This document shows positions 29,845-41,030 of a stretch of 64,000 bases of DNA, one piece after another (within the stretch, counting starts at the first letter, position 1; the number at the start of each line of letters is the position of its first letter). Made by a program: the position numbers and the translations under genes. A model generated the notes under the pieces. That model was given only the letters and a program-made list of their open reading frames with translations, made no database searches and had not been told where the DNA came from. The stretch spans positions 1-64,000 of the forward strand of contig NZ_VFIO01000005.1 of the NCBI RefSeq assembly GCF_007858365.1. Direction: 5' to 3'. Source of the DNA: Pseudomonas saxonica (GTDB lineage: Bacteria > Pseudomonadota > Gammaproteobacteria > Pseudomonadales > Pseudomonadaceae).

Positions 29845-30513
29845 ATGACCTCCCGAATCAAAACCAGCCAGCGTATTGTCGAGACCAGTCTGGAGCTGTT
29901 TAACCAGTTGGGTGAGCGCAGTGTGAGCACCAATCACATTGCGGCCCATATGGAGATCTCTCCGGGCAACCTGTATTACCACTTCCCCAATAAACAGGCG
30001 ATTATCTCGGTGCTGTTCGCTGAATTTGAAGCGTTGGTACTGGGCTTTCTACATCCGCCGAAAGGGCGCAGAGTCGTCGTTTCCGACAAGCGCGATTATT
30101 TGCAGCAACTGCTGGATGCCATGTGGCGCTATCGCTTCATTTACCGGGACATTGAGCATTTGCTGCGCAGTGACATTGAGTTGGCGGCCAGTTACCGCCG
30201 CTTTTCATTGGCGTGCCTGGCTCAAGCGCAGGCTATTTACAATAATTTTGTTGAGGCCGGCATCCTGCGAATGAGCTCGCAGCAAGTCGAGTCCTTGACC
30301 CTCAATGCCTGGATCATTCTCACCTCCTGGATCGGTTTCCTGTGTGCGACCCGCGAAAACAGCGACTCGCTCAGTGAGCAGGCGCTCAAGCGCGGGGTGT
30401 ATCAAGTGCTCGAGCTGACTTCAGGATTTACCACCGAACACGCCCGTGCTGAAGTCGATGAGCTCATCAAGGAATTTTACGTCCCGCTTAATCACACGCT
30501 GGACGATCATTAA
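29845..30513 (+). CDS. TetR/AcrR-family transcriptional regulator
   Basis: A 222-residue regulator. The N-terminal helix-turn-helix is clear (IVETSLELFNQLGERSVSTN, then ISPGNLYYHFPNKQAI), and the C-terminal ligand-binding domain is all-helical. It is divergently transcribed from the coniferyl-aldehyde dehydrogenase gene over a 137-base gap. This suggests repression of that gene and autoregulation. The ligand cannot be read from the sequence. Confidence 0.9.
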   Translation: MTSRIKTSQRIVETSLELFNQLGERSVSTNHIAAHMEISPGNLYYHFPNKQAIISVLFAEFEALVLGFLHPPKGRRVVVSDKRDYLQQLLDAMWRYRFIYRDIEHLLRSDIELAASYRRFSLACLAQAQAIYNNFVEAGILRMSSQQVESLTLNAWIILTSWIGFLCATRENSDSLSEQALKRGVYQVLELTSGFTTEHARAEVDELIKEFYVPLNHTLDDH

Positions 30514-30542
30514 CAGCCTTTCACCCACCACAGGAGTTCACC

Positions 30543-31397
30543 ATGCCCATTGCGCAATTGATCAGCCCCCAAGCCCTGAAGGATCGTCAGGAGCAGCCCG
30601 GCCTGATTATCCTTGATTGCCGTTTTGCGCTTGAAGACCCGGACTATGGGCGTTGCAGCTATGCCGAAGGGCATATTGAAGGTGCTCAGTACGCGGACCT
30701 GGAACGTGATTTCAGTGGTCCTGTGAGCAAAGGTGTCACAGGCCGTCACCCGCTGCCTGACGCTCAGACCTTGCTTGAGCAATTGCGCTCGTGGGGCATC
30801 AACGAAGACAGCGATGTGGTGCTCTATGATGACGGCCCCGGCGCTTTTGCTGCTCGGGCGTGGTGGTTATTGATGTGGCTGGGCAAGCGCGACGGTGTAT
30901 TTATTCTGGATGGCGGGCTCAAGGCTTGGCATGCCGCTGGTTTTCCCTTGAGTATTGACGCCGTGTCACGGCCACGTGGCTCCTTCAATGGCAAACCGGA
31001 TGACCGTTTGTTGATCAGCGCCGAGCAATTACTGGAGCGCCTGGGCAGTGCTGGGCTGACCTTGATTGATGCGCGGGCTGAGGCGCGTTTTCGTGGTGAC
31101 GTTGAGCCTATCGATCCGGTTGCCGGGCATATTCCGGGCGCGCAATGCGCAGCCTTCAGCGAAAATCTCGACAGCAACGGGTGCTTCTTGCCTGCCGAGC
31201 AACTTAAACAGCGTTTTGCCGAGCAACTGGGTGAGCGTTCGCCAGAGGAGTTGGTGGCCTACTGTGGCTCGGGCGTCACCGCGTGCCATAACCTGTTTGC
31301 ATTGGCGTTGGCGGGGTATCCGGTAGGTAAGCTCTATGCCGGCTCGTGGAGCGAGTGGATCAACGACCCGCAGCGAGAGATTGCTACCGGAGCTTAA
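30543..31397 (+). CDS. sseA: Sulfurtransferase, two-domain rhodanese / 3-mercaptopyruvate type
   Basis: A 284-residue soluble protein with two rhodanese domains. The inactive N-terminal one has ILDCRFALEDPDYGR, and the catalytic C-terminal one ends in the active-site loop VAYCGSGVTACHN. CGSGVTA is characteristic of mercaptopyruvate sulfurtransferases rather than thiosulfate rhodanese (CRKGVT). It begins 29 bases after the TetR gene on the same strand with GGAG upstream, so cotranscription is possible. Confidence 0.9.
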   Translation: MPIAQLISPQALKDRQEQPGLIILDCRFALEDPDYGRCSYAEGHIEGAQYADLERDFSGPVSKGVTGRHPLPDAQTLLEQLRSWGINEDSDVVLYDDGPGAFAARAWWLLMWLGKRDGVFILDGGLKAWHAAGFPLSIDAVSRPRGSFNGKPDDRLLISAEQLLERLGSAGLTLIDARAEARFRGDVEPIDPVAGHIPGAQCAAFSENLDSNGCFLPAEQLKQRFAEQLGERSPEELVAYCGSGVTACHNLFALALAGYPVGKLYAGSWSEWINDPQREIATGA

Positions 31398-31430
31398 GAA
31401 CGCTTATGGGGTGATTGTGGTGTGGCGGCG

Positions 31431-32453
31431 CTATGCCTGTAGCGCGGCCAGCCATTGCGGAATACGTCTTTCAAGGTAGTAAACCGGTTTACGTGGGCTG
31501 CCTTCAACAAAGCCCACATGCCCACCCTGGGCGTGCAGCTCCAGGCAGCTGGAGGCTGACAGCTCATCAGCGTCAGGGATGCTGTGTTTGAACACAAACG
31601 GATCGTCTTCGGCATGGATGATCAGGGTCGGTGTTTCAATCGACTTCAGGTAATAACGACTCGAAGCTCGCCGATAGTAGTCAGCCACATTGATGTAGCC
31701 GTTAAGTGGGGCTGTCACACGGTCATCGAACTCCCAGAAAGTGCGCATCTTGCCGAGTGATTGCGGCGTTCCCAGGCGGCTCAAGGTCGCCAGATCTTCA
31801 TGTTTGGCGTCGTGATGGAACTGGCGTTGTTTTTTTCTCAGGTAGTCCAGCATCTCGCGCATGAAATGCGCCTGGTAGACCTTGGAAAACCCCAGTCCGA
31901 TGCGGTCGGCACACTGATCAAGCCGAAACGGTACGGAAACCGCGACAGCGCCGTGCAGGCCGCTGTCACTGCCACTTTCACCGAGGTATTTGAGCAATAC
32001 ATTACCGCCCAATGAATAGCCGACGGCATACAGCGGTGCCAGCGGATACCGGGCCCGTAATTGCCCCACGACTTCAGCCAGATCTTCGCTGGCGCCCGAG
32101 TGATAGCTTCGGGTCAGCAAGTTAGGTTCGCCGGAGCAGCCGCGCCAGTTCAGGGCCGCGCTGGTCCAGCCACGCTTGGCAAGAGCTGTTTGCAGGCCCA
32201 CTACATAGTGCGACCCCGAAGAGCCGGTGAGTCCATGCAGCACCAGTACCACTGGCGCATGGGCTGTGGGCGTGCCTAACCAGTCCAGGTCGAGAAAGTC
32301 GCCATCTTCGAGCCACAGCCGTTCACGTTGGTGCTCAACGGTCGGTTTGGTACGCCACAGGGGGCCCCAAAGTGTTTGTACATGGGGATTTCCGAGGCCA
32401 AAGGCTGGCGCAAAGGGTTCAAGCGGCGATGTAGGGGTTGCTGATAGGGGCAC
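31431..32453 (-). CDS. YheT-like alpha/beta hydrolase
   Basis: A 340-residue esterase-like hydrolase of the YheT/ABHD1-3 family. Landmarks are the N-terminal NPHVQTLWGPLW, the oxyanion region VLVLHGLTGSSGSHY, the nucleophile elbow VGYSLGGNVLLKY (Ser), the Asp region LIIHAEDDPFV and the late His in HAQGGHVGFVEG, so the triad looks complete. Physiological substrates of this family are not well defined. It converges on sseA with only 33 bases between them. Confidence 0.88.
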   Translation of the reverse strand: MPLSATPTSPLEPFAPAFGLGNPHVQTLWGPLWRTKPTVEHQRERLWLEDGDFLDLDWLGTPTAHAPVVLVLHGLTGSSGSHYVVGLQTALAKRGWTSAALNWRGCSGEPNLLTRSYHSGASEDLAEVVGQLRARYPLAPLYAVGYSLGGNVLLKYLGESGSDSGLHGAVAVSVPFRLDQCADRIGLGFSKVYQAHFMREMLDYLRKKQRQFHHDAKHEDLATLSRLGTPQSLGKMRTFWEFDDRVTAPLNGYINVADYYRRASSRYYLKSIETPTLIIHAEDDPFVFKHSIPDADELSASSCLELHAQGGHVGFVEGSPRKPVYYLERRIPQWLAALQA

Positions 32454-32655
32454 TTAGGGTCTCATCGGGACGGCGAATTCGGTGTTGTGTAATAAGTTGC
32501 CACAAGAGTGGTCGACGCCCAAATTTAGTGTGTTGGCCAAGCGTTGCCCAGTGGTATGTACGTTTTAGCTTGCATTGGAGAGCCCTGCCTGGCCGGGGTT
32601 TATCGCAGGCACCAACTTTGTACCACCGCTGCGAGTTCACCACGGCCGCACAGGA

Positions 32656-33909
32656 TCAAGCCTTACGCGCAAATATGTGCGCCACACTCATGCGTTCAGG
32701 TGTAAACCAGGCATTGGCGACACGTTGAATATCCTTGGAGGTCACGCTGTGTAACGCCTGGGCTTGGGTGTCAATCAGTTGCCAAGGTTGGCCGATGACC
32801 TCGAGGTTGCCAATGATTGAGCCTTGCATTTCGAGAGTGTCCAGGCTTTCGAGATGAGCTAGCGCTTGGGCGCGACCATATTCCAGCGTCTGATCATCGA
32901 GCGGAGTTGTTTTCAGCGTTTCAAGCAGGGCCTGTATGTTTTCCTGAATTTGCGGCAGGGGCACCGCGTTGTGCTCGCTGGTGGTCAGGGCAATCAACAG
33001 GAGGTCGTCTTCAAGGCGATAGGCTGGCAAGCGTGAAACCACGCTGCTCAGTGCTTCACTGTCTTCCATAAGCAGGCGAGGAATCCAGGCCTCTGGGCCC
33101 GAGGTCAGCAATGCGCTGATGATTTGCAGGGCAGGAATATCGAGTGGCTCAGAGGCGGTTGCCAGGCTCGGTGTGTTGATCGCCATTTGCAAGCGTGGAA
33201 ACGGAGTATCGAGATACTGAGTGATTTTGCGCTCACCTTCGTAAACCGGGGCAGGTATCGGATTCGTTGGTGTGAGAGGGGCGATGCGTGGGGCTGTGGC
33301 AAAGATTCGCTGGACCAGCGGTTGGACTTCTTCAAGCGAGGTATCGCCCACAATCACCAATACAGAGTTGTTGGGAGCGTAGTGCTGTTCATGCCAGAGC
33401 AACACATCGCTCACCGTGAGCTGCTCAAGATCGTCGACATCGCCGAATTTAAACGCTGGGCCTGCGTGGGGGAAAATGAGGGATTCAAATTCGGGCGTGA
33501 TCCATAGGTCAGAGCTGAAATAAGGTTCAGCCAGCTCCATTTCTTTTGTTTTCTGAATACCGACCTTCAGGCGATCTTCTGACAGAACAGGCGGTTGCAT
33601 TCTGGCCGCCAGCAGTTCCAGCACATGCTGAATGGCGACGCGAGGCGCTTCGAGGCTGTAGGTGCTGACATCGTAGTCGAGCCAGCCATTGGCTAGCGCC
33701 CCGATGTTTTGCAGGCGTTGTTTATCCTTGAAAGCGGCGCCCCCGGTGATATACGCCACACCGCGCTGATTCGGTTGTTCGTTACGGGTGCCCGCTTTAT
33801 GCAAGAGCGTTGCGCAGATCGCAGGCGTGCGGTGGTCTTCACGCACAATGACTTTCAAGCCGTTATCGAGGGTGAACTCACAGGTCACACTTGGAGTAGA
33901 TAGCGTCAT
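32656..33909 (-). CDS. M16-family protein lacking the zinc-binding motif
   Basis: A 417-residue cytoplasmic M16 homologue (no signal peptide). Its start (FTLDNGLKVIVREDHRTPAI) is nearly the same as that of the active peptidase at 36157-37512 (FRLDNGLKVIVREDHRAPVV). Where that protein has the zinc motif HALEH, this one reads GVAYITGGAAFKDKQ, with no His or Glu ligands. It should therefore not be a metallopeptidase. It probably arose by duplication and kept the fold. The C-terminal half (MSVAHIFARKA) also mirrors the active paralogue (LSVAHVLPEEK). It is separated from rsmD by 156 bases. Confidence 0.85.
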   Translation of the reverse strand: MTLSTPSVTCEFTLDNGLKVIVREDHRTPAICATLLHKAGTRNEQPNQRGVAYITGGAAFKDKQRLQNIGALANGWLDYDVSTYSLEAPRVAIQHVLELLAARMQPPVLSEDRLKVGIQKTKEMELAEPYFSSDLWITPEFESLIFPHAGPAFKFGDVDDLEQLTVSDVLLWHEQHYAPNNSVLVIVGDTSLEEVQPLVQRIFATAPRIAPLTPTNPIPAPVYEGERKITQYLDTPFPRLQMAINTPSLATASEPLDIPALQIISALLTSGPEAWIPRLLMEDSEALSSVVSRLPAYRLEDDLLLIALTTSEHNAVPLPQIQENIQALLETLKTTPLDDQTLEYGRAQALAHLESLDTLEMQGSIIGNLEVIGQPWQLIDTQAQALHSVTSKDIQRVANAWFTPERMSVAHIFARKA

Positions 33910-34065
33910 TTTTCACATTCCGTTGTTCGAGGAAGTGTTTAAACACGTCCGTTTATAGTGAACAGGCAGGATGCGTCAGCGCTTGAGGCGGGGGGCGGTA
34001 GATATATAGGGGATATGGACAAGGGCGTGGGAGCTGCTCAGGTCAGCTCCCACGTTGTTTCGGTG

Positions 34066-34674
34066 TTACTCGGCGATCGGCGACTGCGGCGCTTCGCGCA
34101 GCCACAGGGCGTAGTTTACGCCGCCGGCTTTTTGCTCACGGTGCAGGCGCCAGTTGGCAGGCAGGCCCAGCTCAGACGGACGGCGTTCGCTTTCAGTGTA
34201 AATCCAGGCGTTGTCCGTCAACCATCCGCGTTGTTCCAGCAAGTCGCACGCCGGCTTCAGCAGTTCCTTGTTGAATGGAGGGTCAAGGAATACAACATCA
34301 AAAGTGTCGCTCGGAGTTGCGTCCAGAAAGCGCAGCGCATCAGTTTGCTGAACCTCACCTACGGTGCAACGCAGCAGGCCCATGTTTTCGCGAATGTTGG
34401 AAATCGCATCGCGGCTGCTGTCGAGCGCAACGCCTTTGGCAGCACCGCGTGACAGTGCTTCGAAAAACAGTGCGCCGCTGCCCGCAAACACGTCCAGAAC
34501 CTTGGCGCCAATGATAGTTGGGGCCAGCCAGTTGAACAGGGTTTCACGTACACGGTCCGGCGTTGGGCGCAGGCCTTCTACATGGGGGAAGTCGAGCTTG
34601 CGGCTGCGCCATTCCCCGCCGATGATGCGTAACTGACCTGCACCTGAGTGCGATGTGTTTTTTGGCTTTGCCAT
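34066..34674 (-). CDS. rsmD: 16S rRNA (guanine-966-N2)-methyltransferase
   Basis: A 202-residue SAM-dependent methyltransferase acting on the 30S subunit. It has the start LRIIGGEWRSRKLDFP, the SAM motif VLDVFAGSGALFFEALSRGA and the catalytic VVFLDPPFNKELL (DPPF, N2-guanine class). The ATG shares one base with the stop of the upstream M16 gene (TAATG), so it is translated as part of the M16 operon. Confidence 0.95.
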   Translation of the reverse strand: MAKPKNTSHSGAGQLRIIGGEWRSRKLDFPHVEGLRPTPDRVRETLFNWLAPTIIGAKVLDVFAGSGALFFEALSRGAAKGVALDSSRDAISNIRENMGLLRCTVGEVQQTDALRFLDATPSDTFDVVFLDPPFNKELLKPACDLLEQRGWLTDNAWIYTESERRPSELGLPANWRLHREQKAGGVNYALWLREAPQSPIAE

Positions 34675-36164
34675 TAATGCTCCGGAACCCCAAGAGGTTG
34701 CTCTGAAGGTTTATCGGTAGGAGGTGGCAGTGGTTTTTGCGGCACGGTCGGGCCGGCGGTCACTACGACCATTTTGTCGGCGCTCAGGTGCTTGTTCATG
34801 GCGTCCTTGACCTGCTCTTTCGTCAGGTCCTGAGACTGCTTCATGAAGGTTTCGAGATAGTCCAAAGGCAAATCGTAGAAGCCCATTGCGCCCAGTTGGC
34901 CGACGATGGCTGCGTTGCTGGCGGTGGACAGCGGGAAGCTGCCAGCCAGTTCACGCTTGGCATCGTCGAGTTCTTTTTGCGTCGGACCTTCTTTCAGGTA
35001 GTCAGACAGAATGTCTTGCACCAGCTTGAGCGTGCCTTCACTCAATTCGGCACGTGTTTGCAGATTGATCATGAACGGGCCGCGCGCTTGCATGGGGTTG
35101 AAGCTGGAATACACGCCATAGGTCAGGCCGCGTTTTTCACGCACTTCAGTCATCAAGCGGGTGCCGAAACCACCGCCACCCAGGATGCTGTTACCCAATG
35201 ACAGGGCCGCATAGTCGGGGTCATCACGGTCGATGCCCAATTGCGAGAGCAGCAAGTGGGTTTGCTTGGACGGGAATTCAATATGGGTCTGGCCCGCTTT
35301 AGGCTCTGTCGGTTCTGCTGTTTTGGCAACAGCAGGGCCTTTGGGCAGTGCGGCAGATACTTGAGCTGCGATGGCCTCGGCCTCTTCGCGAGACAAATCA
35401 CCCACGATGGCAATCACGGCATTACTGGCGGTGTAGGCCTTGTTATGAAAAGCCTTGAGCTGGTCGATGGTGATTGAGGTGATGCTTTCGGCATTGCCAT
35501 CACTGGAGTGCGCATACGGGTGGTTGCCGTATAAACGCTTGAACAACTCGTTGCTGGCCAGTTTTCCGGGGTTCTGCTTTTGGTACTCAAAGCTGGCGAG
35601 CAACTGGTTTTTAATCCGTGCCAGAGAATCGGCCGGGAAGGTGGGTTTGCCAACCACTTCAGCAAACAGGTTCAGTGCGGGGGTGCGTTTATCCACATCG
35701 CTCAGGCTGCGCAGTGAAGCAACGGCCATGTCGCGGTAGGCACCATTACTGAAGTCGGCGCCCAAGCCTTCAAAACCTTGAGCGATAGCGCCGACGTCTT
35801 TACCTGCTACGCCTTCATTGAGCATGGCGTTGGTCAGCAAAGCCAGACCGGGCGTGTTGTCGTCCTGGCTGCTGCCGGCTGCAAACGTCAGGCGCACGTC
35901 GAACATCGGTAGTTGCCGCGCTTCAACGAACAGCACTTTAGAGCCTTCGGCGGTTTTCCAGGTTTGAACATTCAGGGCGCGATGGCTAGGAGCCTTGCCG
36001 TCCAGTTCAGCCAGAGATTCGAGCTTGTGCTCGGTTTTGGCTTGATCGAGGGCTTGGCTGGCAACCGACTCACCGGGGTTGGCGAAGTAATAGCCAAGCA
36101 CCCCGACCAGAATGGCGGCGCTCAGGCCGAGCAGGGCGTAGCGTGGACCTTTACGCTCACTCAT
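34674..36164 (-). CDS. Periplasmic/membrane-anchored M16 protein, non-catalytic partner
   Basis: A 496-residue protein starting MSERKGPRYALLG, with one hydrophobic segment (LLGLSAAILVGVLGYYF) that acts as a signal anchor into the periplasm. The M16 fold is clear, but the HxxEH position reads LLTNAMLNEGVAGKD, so it lacks zinc ligands. Partner subunits of heterodimeric M16 peptidases are like this. It retains the Arg/Tyr segment of the C-terminal domain (EKRGLTYGVYSSFNP). The start overlaps the upstream catalytic gene by 8 bases. The arrangement matches PA0371. Confidence 0.9.
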   Translation of the reverse strand: MSERKGPRYALLGLSAAILVGVLGYYFANPGESVASQALDQAKTEHKLESLAELDGKAPSHRALNVQTWKTAEGSKVLFVEARQLPMFDVRLTFAAGSSQDDNTPGLALLTNAMLNEGVAGKDVGAIAQGFEGLGADFSNGAYRDMAVASLRSLSDVDKRTPALNLFAEVVGKPTFPADSLARIKNQLLASFEYQKQNPGKLASNELFKRLYGNHPYAHSSDGNAESITSITIDQLKAFHNKAYTASNAVIAIVGDLSREEAEAIAAQVSAALPKGPAVAKTAEPTEPKAGQTHIEFPSKQTHLLLSQLGIDRDDPDYAALSLGNSILGGGGFGTRLMTEVREKRGLTYGVYSSFNPMQARGPFMINLQTRAELSEGTLKLVQDILSDYLKEGPTQKELDDAKRELAGSFPLSTASNAAIVGQLGAMGFYDLPLDYLETFMKQSQDLTKEQVKDAMNKHLSADKMVVVTAGPTVPQKPLPPPTDKPSEQPLGVPEH

Positions 36165-37512
36165 GGGTTTTCTCCTCAGGCAGTACATGCGCAACGCTGA
36201 GGCGCTCGCGAGTGAAGTAAGTGCGGGCCGCTTGCTGGATATCGGCTGGCGTCACCTTTTGCAGGTCTTGCAGTTCGGTGTCCATGAGCTTCCATGACAG
36301 ACCGACGCTTTCGAGTTGGCCAATCGAAGTGGCCTGGCTGTTAATCGAGTCGCGCTCGTAGACCAGCCCGGCAATGACCTGGGCACGTACACGCTCCAGC
36401 TCTTCGGCCGTAGGCGGGGTTTTCTTGAGGTCATCGATCAAGCGCCACAAGCCGGCTTCAGCTTGGGCCAGGGTGACTTTTTTCTGGCTGTTGGGCATTG
36501 CCGAAAGCATAAACAGGCTGTCGCCACGGGTGAATGCGTTGTAATTGGACGATGCACCGGACACCAGTTCTTCGCCGCGCTCCAATTGGGTCGGCATGCG
36601 AGCACTGTAGCCGCCGTCCAGTAGCGCCGAAATCAGGCGCAAGGCATTGGCGCTCACCGGGTCTTTGGCGGTGGCAATGCTCGGTACGTTGAAGCCCAGC
36701 ATCAGGCTTGGCAGCTGAGTCTGTACGTGGATCTTGAGCAGGCGCTCGCCGGGGGTGGCCAGCTCCAGGGGGATTTTAGCAATAGGGATGTCACGCTTGG
36801 GGACAGTGCCGAAGTAGCGCTGAGCCAAGGATTTGACTTCATCCGGCGTCACGTCACCTACCACCACCAGTGTGGCGTTGTTCGGTGCGTACCATTCTTC
36901 ATACCAGGCGCGCAGTTCGCCGACGCTCATGCGCTCCAGGTCAACCATCCAGCCGATGGTCGGGGTGTGATAACCGCTGGACGGAAAGGCCATGGCGGTA
37001 AACAGCTCAAAGGCTTTGCTCATCGGTTGATCGTCGGTGCGCAGGCGGCGCTCCTCTTTGATCACTTCGATCTCGCGTTTGAACTCTTCTGGCGGCAAGC
37101 GAAGGCTGGCCATGCGGTCGGCTTCGAGTTCAAAGGCGACGCCCAGTCGGTCGCGGGCCAGTACTTGGTAGTAAGCGGTGTAGTCATCACTGGTGAAGGC
37201 GTTTTCCTGAGCGCCGAGATCGCGCAGGATCAGCGAGGCTTCACCGGGGCCGACCTTGTTGCTGCCTTTGAACATCATGTGCTCAAGTGCGTGTGACAGG
37301 CCGGTCTTGCCCGGGGTCTCATAACTGGAGCCCACTTTGTACCAGACCTGAGAGACCACCACAGGGGCGCGGTGGTCTTCGCGCACGATGACTTTAAGGC
37401 CGTTGTCCAGACGAAACTCATGGGTCGGCTGTGGTTCGGCCGCGATGGCCGAAAGCGATACTAAAACTGTGCTGAACAACAGGCCAGCAGCGCGGCGGGC
37501 TAGAGCATTCAT
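36157..37512 (-). CDS. Secreted M16 zinc metallopeptidase (catalytic subunit)
   Basis: A 451-residue protein with a cleavable signal peptide (RRAAGLLFSTVLVSLSAIAA) and the inverted zinc motif HALEH in LSHALEHMMFKG near residue 77. The downstream Glu of the motif is in VIKEERRLRTDD. It is probably periplasmic, degrading peptides as a heterodimer with the protein of the next gene. It is first of the operon M16-M16-rsmD, with a third M16 homologue further on. Divergent from ftsY. Confidence 0.93.
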   Translation of the reverse strand: MNALARRAAGLLFSTVLVSLSAIAAEPQPTHEFRLDNGLKVIVREDHRAPVVVSQVWYKVGSSYETPGKTGLSHALEHMMFKGSNKVGPGEASLILRDLGAQENAFTSDDYTAYYQVLARDRLGVAFELEADRMASLRLPPEEFKREIEVIKEERRLRTDDQPMSKAFELFTAMAFPSSGYHTPTIGWMVDLERMSVGELRAWYEEWYAPNNATLVVVGDVTPDEVKSLAQRYFGTVPKRDIPIAKIPLELATPGERLLKIHVQTQLPSLMLGFNVPSIATAKDPVSANALRLISALLDGGYSARMPTQLERGEELVSGASSNYNAFTRGDSLFMLSAMPNSQKKVTLAQAEAGLWRLIDDLKKTPPTAEELERVRAQVIAGLVYERDSINSQATSIGQLESVGLSWKLMDTELQDLQKVTPADIQQAARTYFTRERLSVAHVLPEEKTHE

Positions 37513-37868
37513 TCGTTTTTAAACCTGTTGGGCTGTCCGCTTGGCCTTAGCGTCGGCGGGTGAGGAGGTGCTAGGATACTGATCCGTTTTACTGGCGGCC
37601 ACGCCTATCAAGCTTTTGACGATCAGGCGATGTTTGATCGGGCAGTATAGGAGCTTGTCCAGAACTGTGGGGGGTATGCAGGGAAGTTGCGGTTTTTTGC
37701 CGATTTTCCCCCTGAATATCCGCGTTAGAACGAAATTTCAGAGGTGTTTTTTCCCCTCTGAACTTGTTTTGTGCGAACAAGCTGACAAATAAATAGTCTT
37801 TGTCACACCCATTATTATTTGCCGGGGCGCCACAGTGGCGCGTCGCTACGATGAGATAGCCGTCCTCC
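37513..37868. promoter_or_regulatory. 356-bp divergent promoter region between M16 operon and ftsY
   Basis: No ORF. It contains a hairpin TTCAGAGG/CCTCTGAA (37737-37762), a perfect palindrome GCGCCACAGTGGCGC (37827-37841) 27 bases before ftsY, and a GAACTT (37760-37765) followed 15 bases on by GCTGA. The last resembles the AlgU/sigma-E promoter form but is short by a base. All are candidate control sites only. Confidence 0.4.
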
Positions 37869-39301
<1,433 letters not shown>

Positions 39302-39305
<4 letters not shown>

Positions 39306-39973
39306 TTCGTTTCGAGCAGGTCGGTAAACGCTATCCAAATGGACATGTGGGCCTGCACGAACTGAGTTTCCGGGTTCGTCGCGGTGAATTTCTGTTTGTG
39401 ACCGGTCACTCCGGCGCAGGTAAAAGTACGTTGCTGCGACTGTTGTTGGCGATGGAACGCCCGACCAGCGGTAAGTTGCTGTTGGCGGGGCAGGATCTTG
39501 GCCAGATCAGCAACGCACAGATTCCTTTTCTGCGTCGTCAGATAGGCGTGGTGTTTCAGAACCACCAACTGCTGTTTGATCGCACGGTATTCAATAACGT
39601 CGCCTTGCCGCTACAGATTCTCGGCTTGTCCAAGCCCGAAATCGCCAAACGCGTTGATTCCGCGTTAGAGCGCGTAGCGCTGTCGGATAAAACCGATCTG
39701 TACCCTGGCGACTTGTCCACAGGCCAACAACAACGTGTCGGGATTGCCCGGGCCATCGTTCATCGTCCAGCATTGTTGCTGGCCGATGAACCCACCGGCA
39801 ACCTGGACCCACGTTTGGCGGCAGAAATTATGGGCGTTTTTGAAGACATTAACCGTTTGGGCACCAGCGTGCTGATTGCCAGTCACGATTTGGCCCTGAT
39901 CGCCCGCATGCGTCATCGCATGCTGACGTTACAGCGCGGGCGTTTGATCGGCGACGGGGAGGCTGCGCAATGA
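39302..39973 (+). CDS. ftsE: Cell-division ABC transporter ATPase FtsE
   Basis: A 223-residue ATPase of the FtsEX complex, which activates septal peptidoglycan hydrolases through periplasmic partners. Walker A is GHSGAGKST, the ABC signature LSTGQQQRVGIARAI and Walker B LLLADEPTGNLD. It overlaps ftsY and ftsX by 4 bases on each side, the conserved ftsYEX operon. Confidence 0.97.
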
Positions 39974-40992
39974 GTGCGACTCGCAGCCCCAAGGTTTCCG
40001 AGCGCGTGGCGCCAAAGGCCGCAGATCCGCAGCCACCCAAGAAAAAGCATGACGAGGATGATGGTCCCGGTTTCAGCATGCTGTTCAGTGCCTGGATTGA
40101 ATCCCATCGTGCCAGTTTGCTGGACAGTCTGCGCCGCTTGGGCAAGCAGCCGATTGGCAGCTTTTTTACCTGTTTGGTGATGGCTGTTGCACTGAGCTTG
40201 CCCATGGGGTTGTCGCTATTGCTCAACAACGTGGAACGCTTGGGAGGTTCCTGGCAGCGTGCGGCGCAGATTTCGTTGTATTTGCAGATGGATGCGAGCA
40301 ACGACCAAGGCGAGCAACTGAGTAATCAGATAAAAGGTATGGCTGGGGTAGCTGACGCTGAATTTATCAGCCGGGACAAAGCCCTCGAAGAGTTCCAGGC
40401 CCAGTCCGGCCTGGGCGAAGCGCTGAAAGAGCTCCCCGACAACCCGTTGCCGGGTGTGGTTCTGGTAACCCCGGATGAGGTCGATAAAGCCGCCCTTGAA
40501 GCCTTGCGTACACGACTTTCTGAGTTGCCGAAGGTGCAACAGGCGCAACTTGATCTAGTCTGGGTCGAGCGCCTTGCGGCCATTCTGAAATTGGGTGATC
40601 GCTTTGTGTTTGGTTTGACGGTGCTGCTGGTCTCGGCGTTGCTGCTGGTGATCGGTAATACGATTCGTCTGCATATCGAGAATCGTCGTATTGAAATTGA
40701 AGTGATCAAGCTGGTCGGTGGCACTGATAGCTATGTTCGTAGGCCGTTTCTTTATATGGGTGCGCTGTACGGCCTTGGCGCTGGGGTGCTTTCCTGGGGC
40801 GTTTTAGCATTTGGCTTGAACTGGCTTAACGACGCGGTTGTCGGTTTGGCTGGGCTGTATGGCAGTAATTTTGCTTTGGCAGGAGTGCCGGTGGCCGATG
40901 GTCTATCTCTCTTGCTTGGCGCGGTGCTGTTAGGGTATATCGGTGCATGGATTGCAGTCGCGCGTCACTTACGTGAGCTTTCGCCCAAGTAG
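39970..40992 (+). CDS. ftsX: Cell-division ABC transporter permease FtsX
   Basis: A 340-residue inner-membrane partner of FtsE. A charged cytoplasmic N-terminus rich in Lys/Pro precedes TM1 (near residues 55-75). A periplasmic loop of about 130 residues binds hydrolase activators, and three more TM segments lie in the C-terminal FtsX domain (DRFVFGLTVLLVSALLLVIG, YMGALYGLGAGVLSWGVLAF, LLLGAVLLGYIGAWIAVA). It overlaps ftsE by 4 bases. rpoH follows after 114 bases with its own promoter. Confidence 0.95.
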   Translation: MSATRSPKVSERVAPKAADPQPPKKKHDEDDGPGFSMLFSAWIESHRASLLDSLRRLGKQPIGSFFTCLVMAVALSLPMGLSLLLNNVERLGGSWQRAAQISLYLQMDASNDQGEQLSNQIKGMAGVADAEFISRDKALEEFQAQSGLGEALKELPDNPLPGVVLVTPDEVDKAALEALRTRLSELPKVQQAQLDLVWVERLAAILKLGDRFVFGLTVLLVSALLLVIGNTIRLHIENRRIEIEVIKLVGGTDSYVRRPFLYMGALYGLGAGVLSWGVLAFGLNWLNDAVVGLAGLYGSNFALAGVPVADGLSLLLGAVLLGYIGAWIAVARHLRELSPK

Positions 40993-41030
40993 TTTCTTTT
41001 ACACCTGTTGACTTTTTCAGCTTTTTTTGG

